From: Gymnopus androsaceus JB14
Taxonomy: Eukaryota > Basidiomycota > Agaricomycetes > Agaricales > Omphalotaceae
Direction: 5' to 3'
DNA length: 42,038 nt
Assembly: GCA_009733575.1 (NCBI GenBank)
Contig: ML769850.1
Span: forward strand, 1-42,038
In this document: positions 9,370 to 20,859 of the stretch, one piece after another
Layout: the number at the start of each line of letters is the position of its first letter
How positions within the stretch are numbered: position 1 is the stretch's first letter
Translations under genes and position numbers: made by a program
Notes under the pieces: model-generated
The model's database searches: none
Told to the model about the DNA's origin: nothing
Seen by the model: only the letters and a program-made list of their open reading frames with translations

Positions 9370-10189
9370 CAGTTTCAGAAATATTCAAGCAAGGGGGTTC
9401 AAAGAATTTAGCGCCCGACCAGGCCTAGGTTAGTTAGTCCAGCCCCCCAGCCCAAAAAAAAAAATTTTGACACCCTAAAGATTGACCTATTTTGATCACT
9501 TTTGGCAGTCTGGAAACTTCAAAAATGTATATATCTTACACTACCTGTAAGTAAATAGCATCCATTGTATAAATTACAGCCTTCCCACACCCCCTGGCTC
9601 CCATGTACTTACTTGCTTGCTTTGGCTGGTCAAAGCAGGACATATGAGGAGTATCACTGTATTAGTGTTTCAGAAGGAAAAATGGGATTTGTTATGGCTT
9701 ATGGATGCTAAAAAAAGCTCAAATTGAAGGTACAGTGTCCAAACAGTGTCTAACAGTGTCTTCTGACTCTGTAGAGAGCCATTTATGATGAAATCTTATC
9801 TTGATATACCATATATGGGCGTGGGAATGCTTACGTAGTTAGTTAGTCCGCCGGCGAGGCTCAACAAAAAAAATCGACGTCCGGTCATTTTCTAGAAATT
9901 TTACACCCCCTTGTATTCAAGGCTTATTTGGGACAAAATCTGAAATGACACTGTTAATTTTGTATCATGATGGCCATGAACCGAGGTTGAGGCATTGGGG
10001 GTACTGCACATCAACTACTGAGCAGTACTTAATACTTAAAGATGTTTTGATGAGACAAGTTTATCAAGCGGTAAGTCCACTTGGGTATGGTGTAGTCAGT
10101 CTTATAGTAGCCATGCCCCGTACAGATTTGGAAACATTCAAAACAATAAGTACTCGAATGCAACGCATAAATGGTCAGTTTACTTCAAT
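9370..10189. other. gene-poor stretch with two GTTAGTTAGTCC repeats
   Basis: Two degenerate direct repeats begin GTTAGTTAGTCC at 9429-9440 and 9838-9849. Each is followed by a C/G-rich patch, a run of 8-11 A, and a T-rich segment that leads to ACACCC. They look like two ends or copies of one unrecognised repeat. A short plus-strand open frame at 9945-10196 has no recognisable domain and I do not call it a gene. Confidence 0.4.
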
Positions 10190-10519
10190 TCAATAGCAAA
10201 GTGATCTTGTTCCCATCTTTATAAGGTCTGGAAGGCTTCTTCTACACTTTTCTGATTTTCCAATGTTACTGCCAACGCGAGCCGTGACAAAACTCGTGAA
10301 GGTTAGACAGTAAAATCGAGGGCAATTTCGTATACCTGGCCAATTATCGAGGGGCTTGATAACATAGATCTTTCCTTCAGGATAAAGGAGGGGAGGTAGT
10401 AGATTAACCATAACAGGCTTTCCATTGCGAGTCCGGCTCTCCTTGTATGTCCAAAGAAAGCAAGTGAGTGTGCAACGAATATTTGCCATAAGAACACAAC
10501 CAACTGTGATACTGCGCAT
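10190..10519 (-). CDS. hypothetical short ORF, doubtful
   Basis: A 109-codon minus-strand frame that I do not recognise. The stretch TRNGKPVMVNLLPPLLYPEG looks protein-like. A GTATAC donor follows at about 10333, so the real exon may end near WPG. No start context, domain or conserved partner supports it. It could be a fragment of an accessory gene in this decayed region. Confidence 0.2.
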   Translation of the reverse strand: MRSITVGCVLMANIRCTLTCFLWTYKESRTRNGKPVMVNLLPPLLYPEGKIYVIKPLDNWPGIRNCPRFYCLTFTSFVTARVGSNIGKSEKCRRSLPDLIKMGTRSLCY

Positions 10520-10852
10520 GTAAGGCTTCCTTGAAAAATTGAGCCAACGCTGCGATAAGATCTCGTTTTATTTGTGAAAATGACTATAAAAGTGCAGCGA
10601 CAATGGCGGTAGGTGTAAAAGAAAACGATAATTATCTAACAGTTCCTAATTTGGCCATACCTGGCAGGAGTTAGAAACAAAGCAGTTATAGGATTTGAAG
10701 GCTCGGGTTTGCTTCAACACTGGAATCAAATGCCTTACGGATGAGGAATTCAGCAAGGTTGAACACAAACGTTACCTTATGATCTCTCGAGATTCGTCTC
10801 ACTTCCAAAGGGCTCTCGAAAATAACACCATAGATCTAGCAGTTGATTATGA

Positions 10853-11014
10853 ATGGTGATGGTACAAATATTGGTAGCCTTTGAACCTCTTTCAAGTCAG
10901 TCATTGCAGAGAATACAATTATCCAGGTATCTTGGGGAATATTATGATGATGAGGAACTTGATGCAGTTATTCATTTTTTGGGATCTCTGTTTACAGGCA
11001 TAGATCAAAAAAAT
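10853..11014 (+). pseudogene. relic of the NACHT-WD40 gene
   Basis: About 160 bp closely matching 5640-5810 of the NACHT gene (helical linker, from MVMVQILAAFEPL to FTGIDQKN), with scattered substitutions and a small deletion where the intact gene has CCAGGTGTGGGTATC. The match ends at GGCATAGATCAAAAAAAT, 31 bp before fold-back element 2. It shows that a second copy of the gene, or a duplicated piece, once lay here. Confidence 0.9.
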
Positions 11015-11045
11015 AAAGAATAAAAGAATAAAGCAATTTTTGTAC

Positions 11046-11222
11046 ATCAGCAAAACCTGTATTTTTGCTGGAGAAAACCTATTCATTTGGGACATCTCTG
11101 GAGCAAAGTACCCCATTCCAGAGACCTCTGGAGATCTCTGGAGAAAATTGACAGTTTTTTTGACAGTTGTCAAGCTCCAGAGATCTCTGGAGACCTCCAG
11201 CGAAGATACAGGTTTTGCTGAT
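11046..11222. mobile_element. fold-back element 2 (same TIR, different interior)
   Basis: A 177-bp element with perfect 17-bp terminal inverted repeats, ATCAGCAAAACCTGTAT at 11046-11062 and its complement at 11206-11222. The first 14 bases are shared with fold-back element 1. The interior is unrelated to that of element 1: it repeats CCAGAGA/TCTCTGG in both orientations, including the perfect 18-bp palindrome CTCCAGAGATCTCTGGAG. A TTGACAG/CTGTCAA pair near the middle can form the hairpin tip. No coding capacity. Confidence 0.8.
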
Positions 11223-11405
11223 TAGTATCAATATCTTAAATTATGTATGAACTGAATAATTCAGAAGGAAAGCAGGCAAGGTCAGGGAATCAAGTGTCCA
11301 ATGTAGTGTGGAACTGTAGAAGGTCATGTTGTGGAACTCTACTTGGTAAGCAGGTAGACCATAGCCCTTCCACACTAGTTTGTCATTGCTCCTGGGACTA
11401 TGAGC

Positions 11406-12356
11406 CTATGAATTAACATTAATAATATTGCATATTGGAGCCCAAGTTTGAACATACCCAGCAATGAATTCCACATCACTCCATTCCTGCATAGCAAAGT
11501 AGAATACTTTGAATGGTGCATGGCTTACCCATGCTAGTTGATCTCTCCTAGGCAAGCTTGCTTGTATGATAAAGCGCAGCGTGTTGTAAATCTTCTTTGG
11601 GACATCTCCAACTTGTTGGTTGGAGTCAACAAGGCACCATGTGTTTTCGGGAAGAAATTCATCAAGATCCTCTGTCTCGCAGCTTGAGAGCTGGACCCGA
11701 AAAAGCTTGTTTTCCTTCCAAGCCCAAGAAGTTGAATTTGCTGGTATGTATAGGGTTGGGAGGTTAAGATGGCAACGAAGGTTCCAGATATAATTTAAGA
11801 AAGGGGATTTGCCTGTCATAATGTAAACAGTAAGAATAAAGTGATAGTGAAAAGGATAATCACCAATTCCCGGTGACTCCATAACGACGATCCCAGCAGC
11901 TTTAAATGAGATGTTCATGTTTTCACCCATGAATGGGTTCGGGTACACCTCTGAAGCCTGCTCAAGGGCTTTACTGGGAGTAATAACAATCGGGTGGTCC
12001 TTTGGCGAATCCCTATGTAACGCAGTGCGTGGTTCAATAAGCAAAATCACGAAGCCGGAAATGACTACATACTTCATCTTCTGAATCCATTGAAGAATTG
12101 CTATCACTCCATCGTGGTACTCCTGCCGTACCATCGTCTGTCTCTCCTTTTTCGTGTTGTAGTCAACCGGGTCGAAAATCCATACTTTTTTGGGCACGCC
12201 GGGGTACGAGTTCTTAACGTCGACTGACTTTGGCAAAAGCTCCGTATTCGCCAGGTTCCATGGGGTGAAGGCACCATTTAACGATGTGGAAGGCACAGTT
12301 ACTGAGGGTGTAATTGAGGTCATGGGCGAGCAGAAGAAACAGAATGAACAGGCCAA
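11406..12356 (-). CDS. CRN-like P-loop NTPase, spliced P-loop
   Basis: The unspliced frame is open for 316 codons, but two GT-AG introns with lengths divisible by three are likely: 12013-12072 (60 nt) and 11813-11863 (51 nt). Splicing gives 279 residues. Removing the second intron joins ESPGIG to KSPFLN and creates a canonical P-loop GIVVMESPGIGKS. Unspliced, the Lys-Ser is replaced by Asp-Tyr. Further motifs are a Walker-B-like TWCLVDSN and FIIQASLPRRDQLAW. This order is what I recall from agaric P-loop NTPases often annotated as Crinkler (CRN)-related. Substrate and role are unknown. The C-terminus ends early after EFIAGYVQ, so the protein may be truncated. The gene lies 200 bp downstream of BRR2 on the same strand. 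Confidence 0.65.
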   Translation of the reverse strand: MACSFCFFCSPMTSITPSVTVPSTSLNGAFTPWNLANTELLPKSVDVKNSYPGVPKKVWIFDPVDYNTKKERQTMVRQEYHDGVIAILQWIQKMKYVVISGFVILLIEPRTALHRDSPKDHPIVITPSKALEQASEVYPNPFMGENMNISFKAAGIVVMESPGIGDYPFHYHFILTVYIMTGKSPFLNYIWNLRCHLNLPTLYIPANSTSWAWKENKLFRVQLSSCETEDLDEFLPENTWCLVDSNQQVGDVPKKIYNTLRFIIQASLPRRDQLAWVSHAPFKVFYFAMQEWSDVEFIAGYVQTWAPICNIINVNS

Positions 12357-12554
12357 GAAAGTTGCGCGATAGAGTTTAGAAAAAGGGGCTATTTTCTAGT
12401 ACAATAAAACGTCATCTCGATGACGCTGGGCCCTAACACGAACCTCCCGAGATCTAGCAGTAAATGATACACACAACTAATCTACTAGTACAGGATACAA
12501 ATGCGGAAGATATCAAAAACTAACTAACGTCTTATGATCAGCGTACACACACTC

Positions 12555-15500
12555 CTACTCTTCCATAGCATCATCACTATCATCTTCATCACTATCGTCT
12601 GAATCCTCTCCCTCGGCAACATCAACCTCACCCAATCCAATATCATGGTCCGCACCCACATACGAATCACAGATGACATACAGCTTGATCGCATGCTTTC
12701 CTTTTGGTAATGTAAATTCGAGTTTGACACCCAACGTGCGGGGGACTGTAACGCGCTTGATAACTAAAAGCTGGCGGGTCGAAGGCTCCCCAACAACCAG
12801 CCACCAGTTCGCCATCTTTTTGGATGGGTAGTAGGGGGCGACAACAGTTTGGTCCGTGTCTCCTTCGTCGTCTTCGTCGACATCGCGACCGAGGGTGACT
12901 TGTAGAATGATAGGCGCGCCGGCGGTGTACGAGCCCTTGACAAGTTCGTGGGAGACGTCAAGGGAAGGGTACGAGTTCACGAAAGCTGCAACATCTTGCC
13001 TAGAAGACAACAAAAAAAAATTCAGTACCATCTTGAAGAAATCCTGAAAGAAAACTTACATCTGAGCGTTGGACATCTGCAATAATGCCGTACGTTTGTC
13101 ATCCTCCATATCCATAACATCATAAACCGATTCCACTCCCGCATCCGCACACCTTTGCAGCACATCCGCCTCAAAATGGGGAACCTGCTTCAACGGCGAA
13201 TCCCGATCCCATACAGCCTGAACACACATTTGTGCCAAATCCATCGCACCGAGTGCGTTTAACCACGCGTTGGATGATAGGACGTCTACACATGCCGACA
13301 GGAGGTTTAGAACCTTTTCGATTATAAGGCGTTGGTCGGCAACGAGGTCCGCAGGAAGTTGAATGCGGCTAAAGTGAGCCTGGAGGAGAAGGAATGTTTT
13401 GAAGTGAGGTGACTCGTAGTTGACACCAGCAGCTTCAAGTTTCACGGGAAGACGGTCGTATAGACGTCGGAGGAGGACGTCTTCGTGTCTGCGAATGGGA
13501 ATGATTTCGAATTCGGCAGAGGAAGAAACTACTTCCAGCAGCCCTTTGAGCTTTGTGCGTTCCTTGAGAGAAAGCGTGTAGACCTCGACAGTGACATCTA
13601 GCTTGGAAGTCAGAACATGACCACTTGCAAAAGAAGAAATTACTCACAGGAAATGTTGTAGTACGCTGCTATCATGCCCAAGTTGAGTGGGCTCACTTCG
13701 TCTGACTCATCCTCTACAGATGATGTTGGTAAAATTTCAGACACGGAAAAGACAAGACTAACCAATCGCTATACACTTGGAGTTCATGAGATCGGACAAC
13801 GTAGTCTCAACAAGCTCTGATAAGTGCTCCGAGAGATGTTGGTGGCTAACATTGTGTAAGTTGTAGTAATTGGGATTCTGGGTCATACGGCGATAGAAAT
13901 AGGTCCAAGTCAAGATATCCTATAAAATAGTTGAGAGTTTGGCTCGGTAGCCTAAAAAGATGCAAAACGTACCATAGCATCCTGTTTATTCTCGATAGTC
14001 TTGACAGCAATCTCAGCCAAAAAGTAATCATGCAGCATTGACGGGAGATGACTCTCGATAGGGAGACCCTCTGCGAGGAACTTCTTGTAAAAGTCCTTCT
14101 TCGTCTGCTGGCACATCAACACACATCGACTACGCTCGTCATCGCGTGGTCGACAAGCGCTTCCCATCATCTGTAGAACGTCCATGACAGGATAATCGAT
14201 GTATCGATGTTCTTTGCCCTCAAAGTACTGCACACCCATTATGATCGTCATGTAGCTCGAAACGGGAAGCGACCAAGCAGTATCCTAGGAAAATGAGCAT
14301 TAGTTATTGGAAGGACAGGGAATCGCAAAGAGAAATTGTATACCTTTGAAGCAACAAGGACCTGTACCGCTCCGCTCTCAAACAACCTCTGAACGATCCG
14401 CTTATCCTGAGCACTCAACGCCTCATGGAAATACGCGATCCCATGTTTGAGCGTCTCCTTCAGTCCCTCGTCGCTCAGGTGATCCAGATGAACTTGCAAA
14501 TCGCTAACCTCGACATTGAGGAACCTGTCAGGTTGGTCGTCGGCGGCACAGTGAATCAGTAGATCATCTACGGAAAGTCGGCATTGTTTTCTTGAGGGAA
14601 CGAATATGATGACTGGTTTATTTGGGGAGTATTCGGTGATGGCGAGGTATGCAGGTTTGGACATGGCGATCATGAGAGAGGGGAAGTGGGGGATGGCGAA
14701 TGATTGCAGGTGGATATCCATGTCCAGCGGTCTTGCACTGAAGGAAAAAAAAAGCTGTTAGAGAAAGAAACCACAAGTAAATAGAACGCTTACCTAGGCG
14801 AGAAATTGAAGATCGCATGAGAAGGAACTCCAATCCATTCACCCAAATCGCGAGCGTTAGCCAAGGACACTCCACACGCAACAATACGTGTCTTGATCTC
14901 CGTTTGAGCAGAGACATATCGTGTACGCGACAGGATAACTTCGTATGTCGGACCAACTTCACCACCAACTAGATGGACTTCATCGGCAATGAGAAGTCCA
15001 ATGGTCTGTACGTTCTTCCTCTGTCGCCATCTTCGCGAGATAACATCCCACTAGGTATAAGACACGTTAGCATTTTGATTTCAAAGATATGGAGCGATCA
15101 TTCATACCTGGGATGGTGTACACACAATCACATCCCCCTTCTCCAACAACCTCAAGTCGGCTGTAGTCTCCCCAGTCAGGCTAACAATCTCTTTCCCTCC
15201 CTGCAGCCCCGAGAACTTGGCCTTCCACTCCTGCACTCTCATATCAACCATCTCTTGATACGGTTCTATACACACCGCTCTTGGCTGCTCCCGTTTGCTC
15301 CACAACCTCAACAACGCGAATTCCGCGCAAATCGTCTTTCCACTCCCAGTAGGAGCACCGATAAAGACGTTCTCGTCCGATGTGTACAACGCCTGGAAGA
15401 CTTGCGTTTGGATTTTGTTGAAGGTATCGATAGTAGAAGAATATATTCCTTCAAACTCCTTGTTGTGTAACGCGGAGAGAGGGAGGGGCTGGAGTTCGAG

Positions 15501-18500
15501 AAGGGGAGTAGGAGGCGGAAATTTCTCGGGGAGGATCAGGTGTTTAAACGAGATGGGGAGTCGGGTTTCGGCGTGCAACCAGCGGTCGGAGATGAGGGAG
15601 ATGTAGTAGTTGGGTGGAACAGGTTCGAACATAGGAACAGTGAACGTTACGGTGTGTTCGTCTTCAGCGTATCGTTGGAGAAGCACAAAAGTGTCGTGGA
15701 AAAGGATAATTTCACCATCCACGTCCTCGACTAGAATCCAGAAAGTCTCTGCTCCGCCGTGTATCTTTTCGTCCCAACGGAAATCGGGAGTGATGGATAG
15801 CTCGATTCGGAGCAGTGAACGGGTGATGGGCTGAACTTGCGCTGTCAGTCTGTCGGGGAGATATCAGTAAAAAAAAACCACCTGCAGATTATCCTCCAAC
15901 TCACTGTAGTTTCGGGAAACTATGAACCAGCCGATGAACCAACCGACCAGCGTTTTGCAAATTGATAAGTTCACCAATTTCAGGAGGGCTCTAAGTACAA
16001 GAACGAAAACAGTCAGTCCCAGATCCCAAACAAAGCAAAGCAAGCGCAACTCACGAGGTCAAAGTATCGATACCAAGGGAACTGTTTGCCTTCAGCTTTT
16101 CTCACAACCTCTGACGGTACACCCTTGAACTGTCGCAAAGGAGTCATTGAACCCCACCTAAAGACGACACGACACATTAGGCTCTGCAAATAATAACAGC
16201 ACACAAAGCACTCACATTCGCTTTTCAACCATCTTGCAAAGATCGAGTGCAGCCTTAGCGGGAACAGCCCAACCTCGTTTCAAGCAAATCTCAAACATGG
16301 CTCGGATAATTCTAGCGGACATTGAATTAGCATACACAAATGACACAAGGGAGAGAAATAGACATACCGGCCAGCAGATTGTTGAACAAACACCATATCC
16401 GCTACGAGAACGAAACCTATCGACCAGAACGATTAAGATACATACTAAATTATCAAATTAATACCACTTACCGTCCAACTTGAGTTGTGACACATAAGCC
16501 TGCAGGAGAACGTTGATCTTGGCCGCCGGTTCCTCCACACTTTCCTTGACCGGAATAGGAACACGCTCCAGTAATTTCGCCAGTTCAATCTTCTCCTCTT
16601 GACGGACCTGCAGAGAAGGTCAACACAAAGGCTAGACAGTCCGCAAACAAAAAAAAACACTCACCGGGATCAACTTGAACTCATTACTCAACGCAAACAC
16701 CCTAAACAGCTCCAACATGCTCATCGTCGGCCTCAAATGCTGGTTATACACTTGCATCGACGTATACGTCACATAATAATGCGACGCGATTCGACCCAGC
16801 TCGGTGCTTTGGAATCGACCAGTCGAGCGCTCGTATTTGAGTCAGCTGGGACTTTTCGAGGATGACAGCGGCGGAATGGATGATATCGGCGCGTTTTTGG
16901 ATCAAGCCCGGGTCAGACTCGTCAGAGTAGTCGACCCCGACGCCGTAGAGACCGGGAGACTTGAGCATACGAACGTAGCTATGAAGATAATTCATGAGCG
17001 GATGAAGTAAAATGAGTAGGAAGGAAACCACACGCACAGATAAGTATACCCAAGCCACTGCACAGCTTCATCCCTATTCCTCACCGTCCCAAGAACAATC
17101 TCCGCATTCAAATTATCCGCCAACCTCGCTACAAACTGACTCTCAATCGGCAGCTGCTGGTTCAACAAGGACAGATAATACTGCAGTTCACTATGATTCG
17201 TGATGATGATACCTTCTCCAAACGTGTCATACTGGCGGTCGACCAGCACGTCCAAGCATCTGCAACACATCCTGCGAGGACAGTTCAGTCCATCGGCCCT
17301 TTTCGGGGTTGTAGATCTGCGTTCCCTTGATGATAACCGTGTGCGCGGGGAGGTTGACTCCCCAAGCGAGAGTAGCGGTACAAACGAGTACTTGGACATG
17401 TCCGTCCCCGAAGAGATCCTCGACTAGCGCTCTGTCCTCTCTCGACATCCCCGCGTGATGGATAGCGAACCCAAAGGGAAGTAAATCCCTTAGATTCGGG
17501 TCTTTAACATTATTCGCTTCTTCAGTGAGAATCTCCCTCGTCGCACCCTCGGGTTTGACAAACTGCGTGATCGTCTCCTTCTCCATCGCCGTATCCCGGA
17601 GGTACTTTGCCGTTTTGGCCGTCTCCTTGCGAGAGTGGACGAACACCAGAGTTTGGTTCTTCCCAGCGTAATCCAAGACTTTTTCGTAGCAGACTTCGTT
17701 GGTGACTTGGTACCGCTTGATAGCCTTTTTCTCTGTAATACCGATAAACTGCTGCTGAAGACCACAGGGTCGGTACGAAGCGTCAAAGTAGAACAAGCCT
17801 TTCTTGGTGTCAACACGGAGGAAGGTGGCTACATCTTCATAGTTGGGAAGAGTAGCGGAAAGACCGACGAGACGGACATAGTCTCCAGTCTGCTCCATCC
17901 GACGGACGGTACGAGCAATGACGGACTCGAGAACAGGACCACGGTCATCATGAAGAAGATGAATCTCATCAATAATGATGAGACGAACGAGATTGGTATA
18001 CGAAGTATCCGTGCTCTTTCTCGTAACGACGTCCCATTTTTCCGGAGTAGTGACGATGATTTGGGTCTCGGCGATTTGAGCTTTGGTCATTTGGGAATCA
18101 CCAGTGAGCTCGCCGACTTTGATACCCAGGGCGCTAAGCCGCGAAGTGAAGTTGCCGACCATTTCCTGTACGAGGGCTTTCATTGGGGCAATGTAGATGA
18201 TTTTGAAGGAATCCATGGCGAAGGTGCCGGTGGCTTCGTCGCGCCATTTCGACATTTCGTTGAGGATGGTAAGGAGAGCGACATTGGTCTATGAGTAGTC
18301 CATTAGTAAAGGTAAAAAGTTGAGGCAGTAGCAACACATACTTTTCCAGCACCAGTTGGCGCACATAGCAAGATCGGTTCGTCGGTCCCAAACGCAACGG
18401 GAAACAGTTTACTCTGGACACGGTTGAGCTTTGGAACAGTGAAAGCCTGCCGCGCCCACTCGGGGAGGGCGCTAACTGGCACGAGGTCGCCGTCAGTAGG

Positions 18501-19919
18501 CTTGCTCTTGGGCGGAGGAACGTGAATTTCCTCATAACCCTTCTTGGCGCGTTTGAACGAGCCTTCAGGAAGCTTACACTTTTTGTTGGACATGAGATGA
18601 CCACCCTGACTGAAAGCCATGCTCTCCAAGTCCACAGTGCGTTTCGGCTGGACGGTAGAACCTGGTGCGAGGGTAGCTGTTTTCGGGACAGCTTTCGCCG
18701 GCTCGTCAACGTCCATGCTATCATCAGCAGCAGCAGCACGAGATTTTGTTTGGCGGTCTCCTGCGAGCTCCTTGAGAATCCAGCCTACGCCCTTCTCTCG
18801 CATAGCTACCTCGACATTGACCCTTTCATCGGCATCGCTACGCATGAGTTTTGTGCACCAGACAACGACGTCACGGTTTTTGAGGAATTTAGTAGTGATA
18901 TGGAAGGACTGGTAGTCGAAGAGTTCCATGAGCTGGTTTTCGCAGTCACGGAGATTGGATTCGGAGCTGAGGATGGAAAGGATGGAGGTGGCTTTGTCGG
19001 CGGCAGTGACTGGGTCGGGATAGACTTCAGATACCTGACGCTGGACCCAGAAAGCGTCGATGGAATGGGGCGAGACGATATCCTTGTCTGCCTTGGTCTT
19101 TTTAGTCTGCTCTCCACCAATGACGAGCTCTTCTTCACCAACGTCTCCGCCGTCAGCCGGAGCATCCTCTGCATTCTTTTCCTCTTCATCTTCGTCGTCG
19201 TCAGAGTCCTCGCGAACCTCGAAACCCTCTTCGTCTTCCTCCTCTTCTTCCTCCTCGTCAAAAACGACTGCAACGCCGACTTGGTCGTCAATCTCGGCGT
19301 CTTTTCTCTCCATATCCGGATCAGCCATAGTTTCGTCCTCTGCGCCATAATCCGTAATCTTCTTGGACAAGTTGATCAACTGTGAAAAGGTTTCGCTAGG
19401 AATGGGACCAATAACGTCCTCAATTTCCTTTTTCTTGTCGAAATCCTTTATGTCTTCGCTTTTCAGCGTCTCGAGAACAATGTCAGCAGCGCTGCGTACA
19501 ATGTCCTGCGCCTGGCCGCCCAAAGCAGTGTGAACAGAGGAAAGGATGAGTTCAAAGACCTGACGGGTCTCTGCAGTTCGAGGACGATAAGTGATACCCT
19601 CAATTTCCTGGGTGACTTGGAGGATATCGGCATATCCAAAGGTATTTGTCGTGTCTGCTTTTCGTTTTGGCTGTTTCTCTGAAGGCTCCTGCTTATCCGA
19701 AGCTTTTTTCTTCTTTTTCTCCATATCCTTTGGTGCCTGCCGTTCAACTCGTGAGCCCATTTCCCGAGGGTCGATTCGTCCTGCTAAGGAAGTTGGAGCG
19801 CCATCTGGTTCCCTGTCTCGTCGGGGAAGAGCGGAGCGGTCGGCGGTGAGAACTAGTGAGGAGATGGCCCCATAATTGTACTGCGAAAGATCTTGTTTGG
19901 GTTTGCCCGACATCCCCAA
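12555..19919 (-). CDS. BRR2: pre-mRNA-splicing helicase BRR2 (U5 snRNP), two frameshifts
   Basis: BRR2 is the U5 snRNP Ski2-like helicase that unwinds U4/U6 RNA in spliceosome activation. It starts at ATG 19919 (MGMSGKPKQ, or MSGKPKQ six bases later) and stops at TAG 12555-12557. Order seen: N-terminal region with an acidic Asp/Glu stretch, PWI-like segment, and first helicase cassette with CAPTGAGK|T (split by the intron at 18289-18341), [15 protein letters not shown] and QMLGRAGRP. Then come winged-helix and Sec63 parts, and a second cassette with [13 protein letters not shown] and a diverged QMMGSACRP, a second Sec63 domain and an acidic C-terminus. More than ten short introns follow GT-AG rules. 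Two single-base insertions (at about 17236 and 16842) break the frame in one conserved section. As the gene is essential and otherwise intact, assembly error is the first explanation. Confidence 0.93.
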
Positions 19920-20025
19920 GACGCGACGATGAAGTTGACTTTAACGAGCAGATTTTGGGCGGCTCCGAAATTATTCTGCTGACTAAGGAAGGCGCTTGAA
20001 TTCGACGCGCGTCTAAGACTTGTCC
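19920..20025. promoter_or_regulatory. 106-bp shared promoter region, BRR2 and flavin reductase
   Basis: The start codons of BRR2 (minus) and the flavin-reductase-like gene (plus) are separated by only 106 bp, so both promoters must overlap or be shared. No TATA box is visible. The segment is G/C-rich with several CpG, unlike the NACHT gene promoter. Confidence 0.6.
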
Positions 20026-20859
20026 ATGTTTTATCAGCCCGGAGTAACAGACCATAACCTTCCTCACGATCCCTTCAAAGCCTGCGTCGTTCCTCGTCCA
20101 GTGAATACGATCTATCTCTCATCCCAATCCGAAGTAACGATTTCGTCAGATAGGATGGATAACAACACTTAACAACGACGGCTCCACCAATCTCGCTCCC
20201 TTCAGCCAATTCAACAATCTCAACTTTGACCCTCCCCTAGTCATGTTCAGCGCGAATGAAACACCTGAAGGCAGAAAGGATACCGTGATTAATGTGGAGA
20301 GGCAGAAGGAGTTTACTTGGAGTCTTGCGACATGGGAGTTGAGGGAGCAGGTTAATATTACTTCGGAGGGGGTACCGTATGGAACGGATGAGTATACGAT
20401 GGCTAAGCTTACGAGGGAAGAGGGGAATGTTATCAAGACTCCAATGGTTGCAGAGTCTCCGGTTAAGGTACTTATTAAGTGCGATCATTATTATCGATAC
20501 TGATCATTCCTCCTAGTTTGAATGCAAATACCATTCCACCATCCGTATTCCAGGAAACGGAGCAATGGGCAACATCGACATTGTCATTGGTCAAGTCGTC
20601 GGAGTCCACATATCCGATAGCGTACTGACCAATGGAAAGCTCGACATTCTCAAAACCAAGCCTATCGCCCGTTGTGGATATTATCAGGTCAGTGGTGTCC
20701 TCTCCGATATAGTAATACTTGTTAACCCTGTGTTCTCGCATGTAGTACGCAGTCATCTCAGAACCTAGCCAGATTTTCGATATGATTATGCCTGGTGGTC
20801 CGACCGCGCTAGCTGGGCTTGAAGGATCTGTCAAGGAAAATCGAGCTATGGGACAGTAG
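20026..20859 (+). CDS. flavin reductase-like (FMN-binding split barrel) protein
   Basis: Exons 20026-20100, 20150-20467, 20517-20687 and 20746-20859 join in frame to 225 residues. The protein begins MFYQPGVTDHNLPHDPF, followed by VVPRPIGWITTLN, NLAPFSQFNNLNFDPP and VMFSAN. This is the typical N-terminal half of the flavin-reductase-like domain, where FMN binds in a split beta-barrel. Later motifs VPYGTDEYTMA, PMVAESPVKFEC and IVIGQVVGVHI also fit. Such proteins reduce flavin with NAD(P)H or bind FMN; the substrate here is not evident. Start choice: the first ATG gives the conserved N-terminus, and the 49-nt first intron must end at CAG 20149 to give PRPIGW. The size is normal and no damage is seen. 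Confidence 0.88.

Noticed and set aside
11406..12356. CRN-like NTPase first judged to have a dead P-loop (GIGDY)
   Set aside because: A 51-nt in-frame GT-AG intron lies exactly there. Splicing gives GIGKS, so the P-loop is intact.
17635..19385. Plus-strand frames of 219 and 287 codons antisense to BRR2
   Set aside because: The minus strand encodes conserved helicase sequence with proper introns. The antisense frames have no domain.
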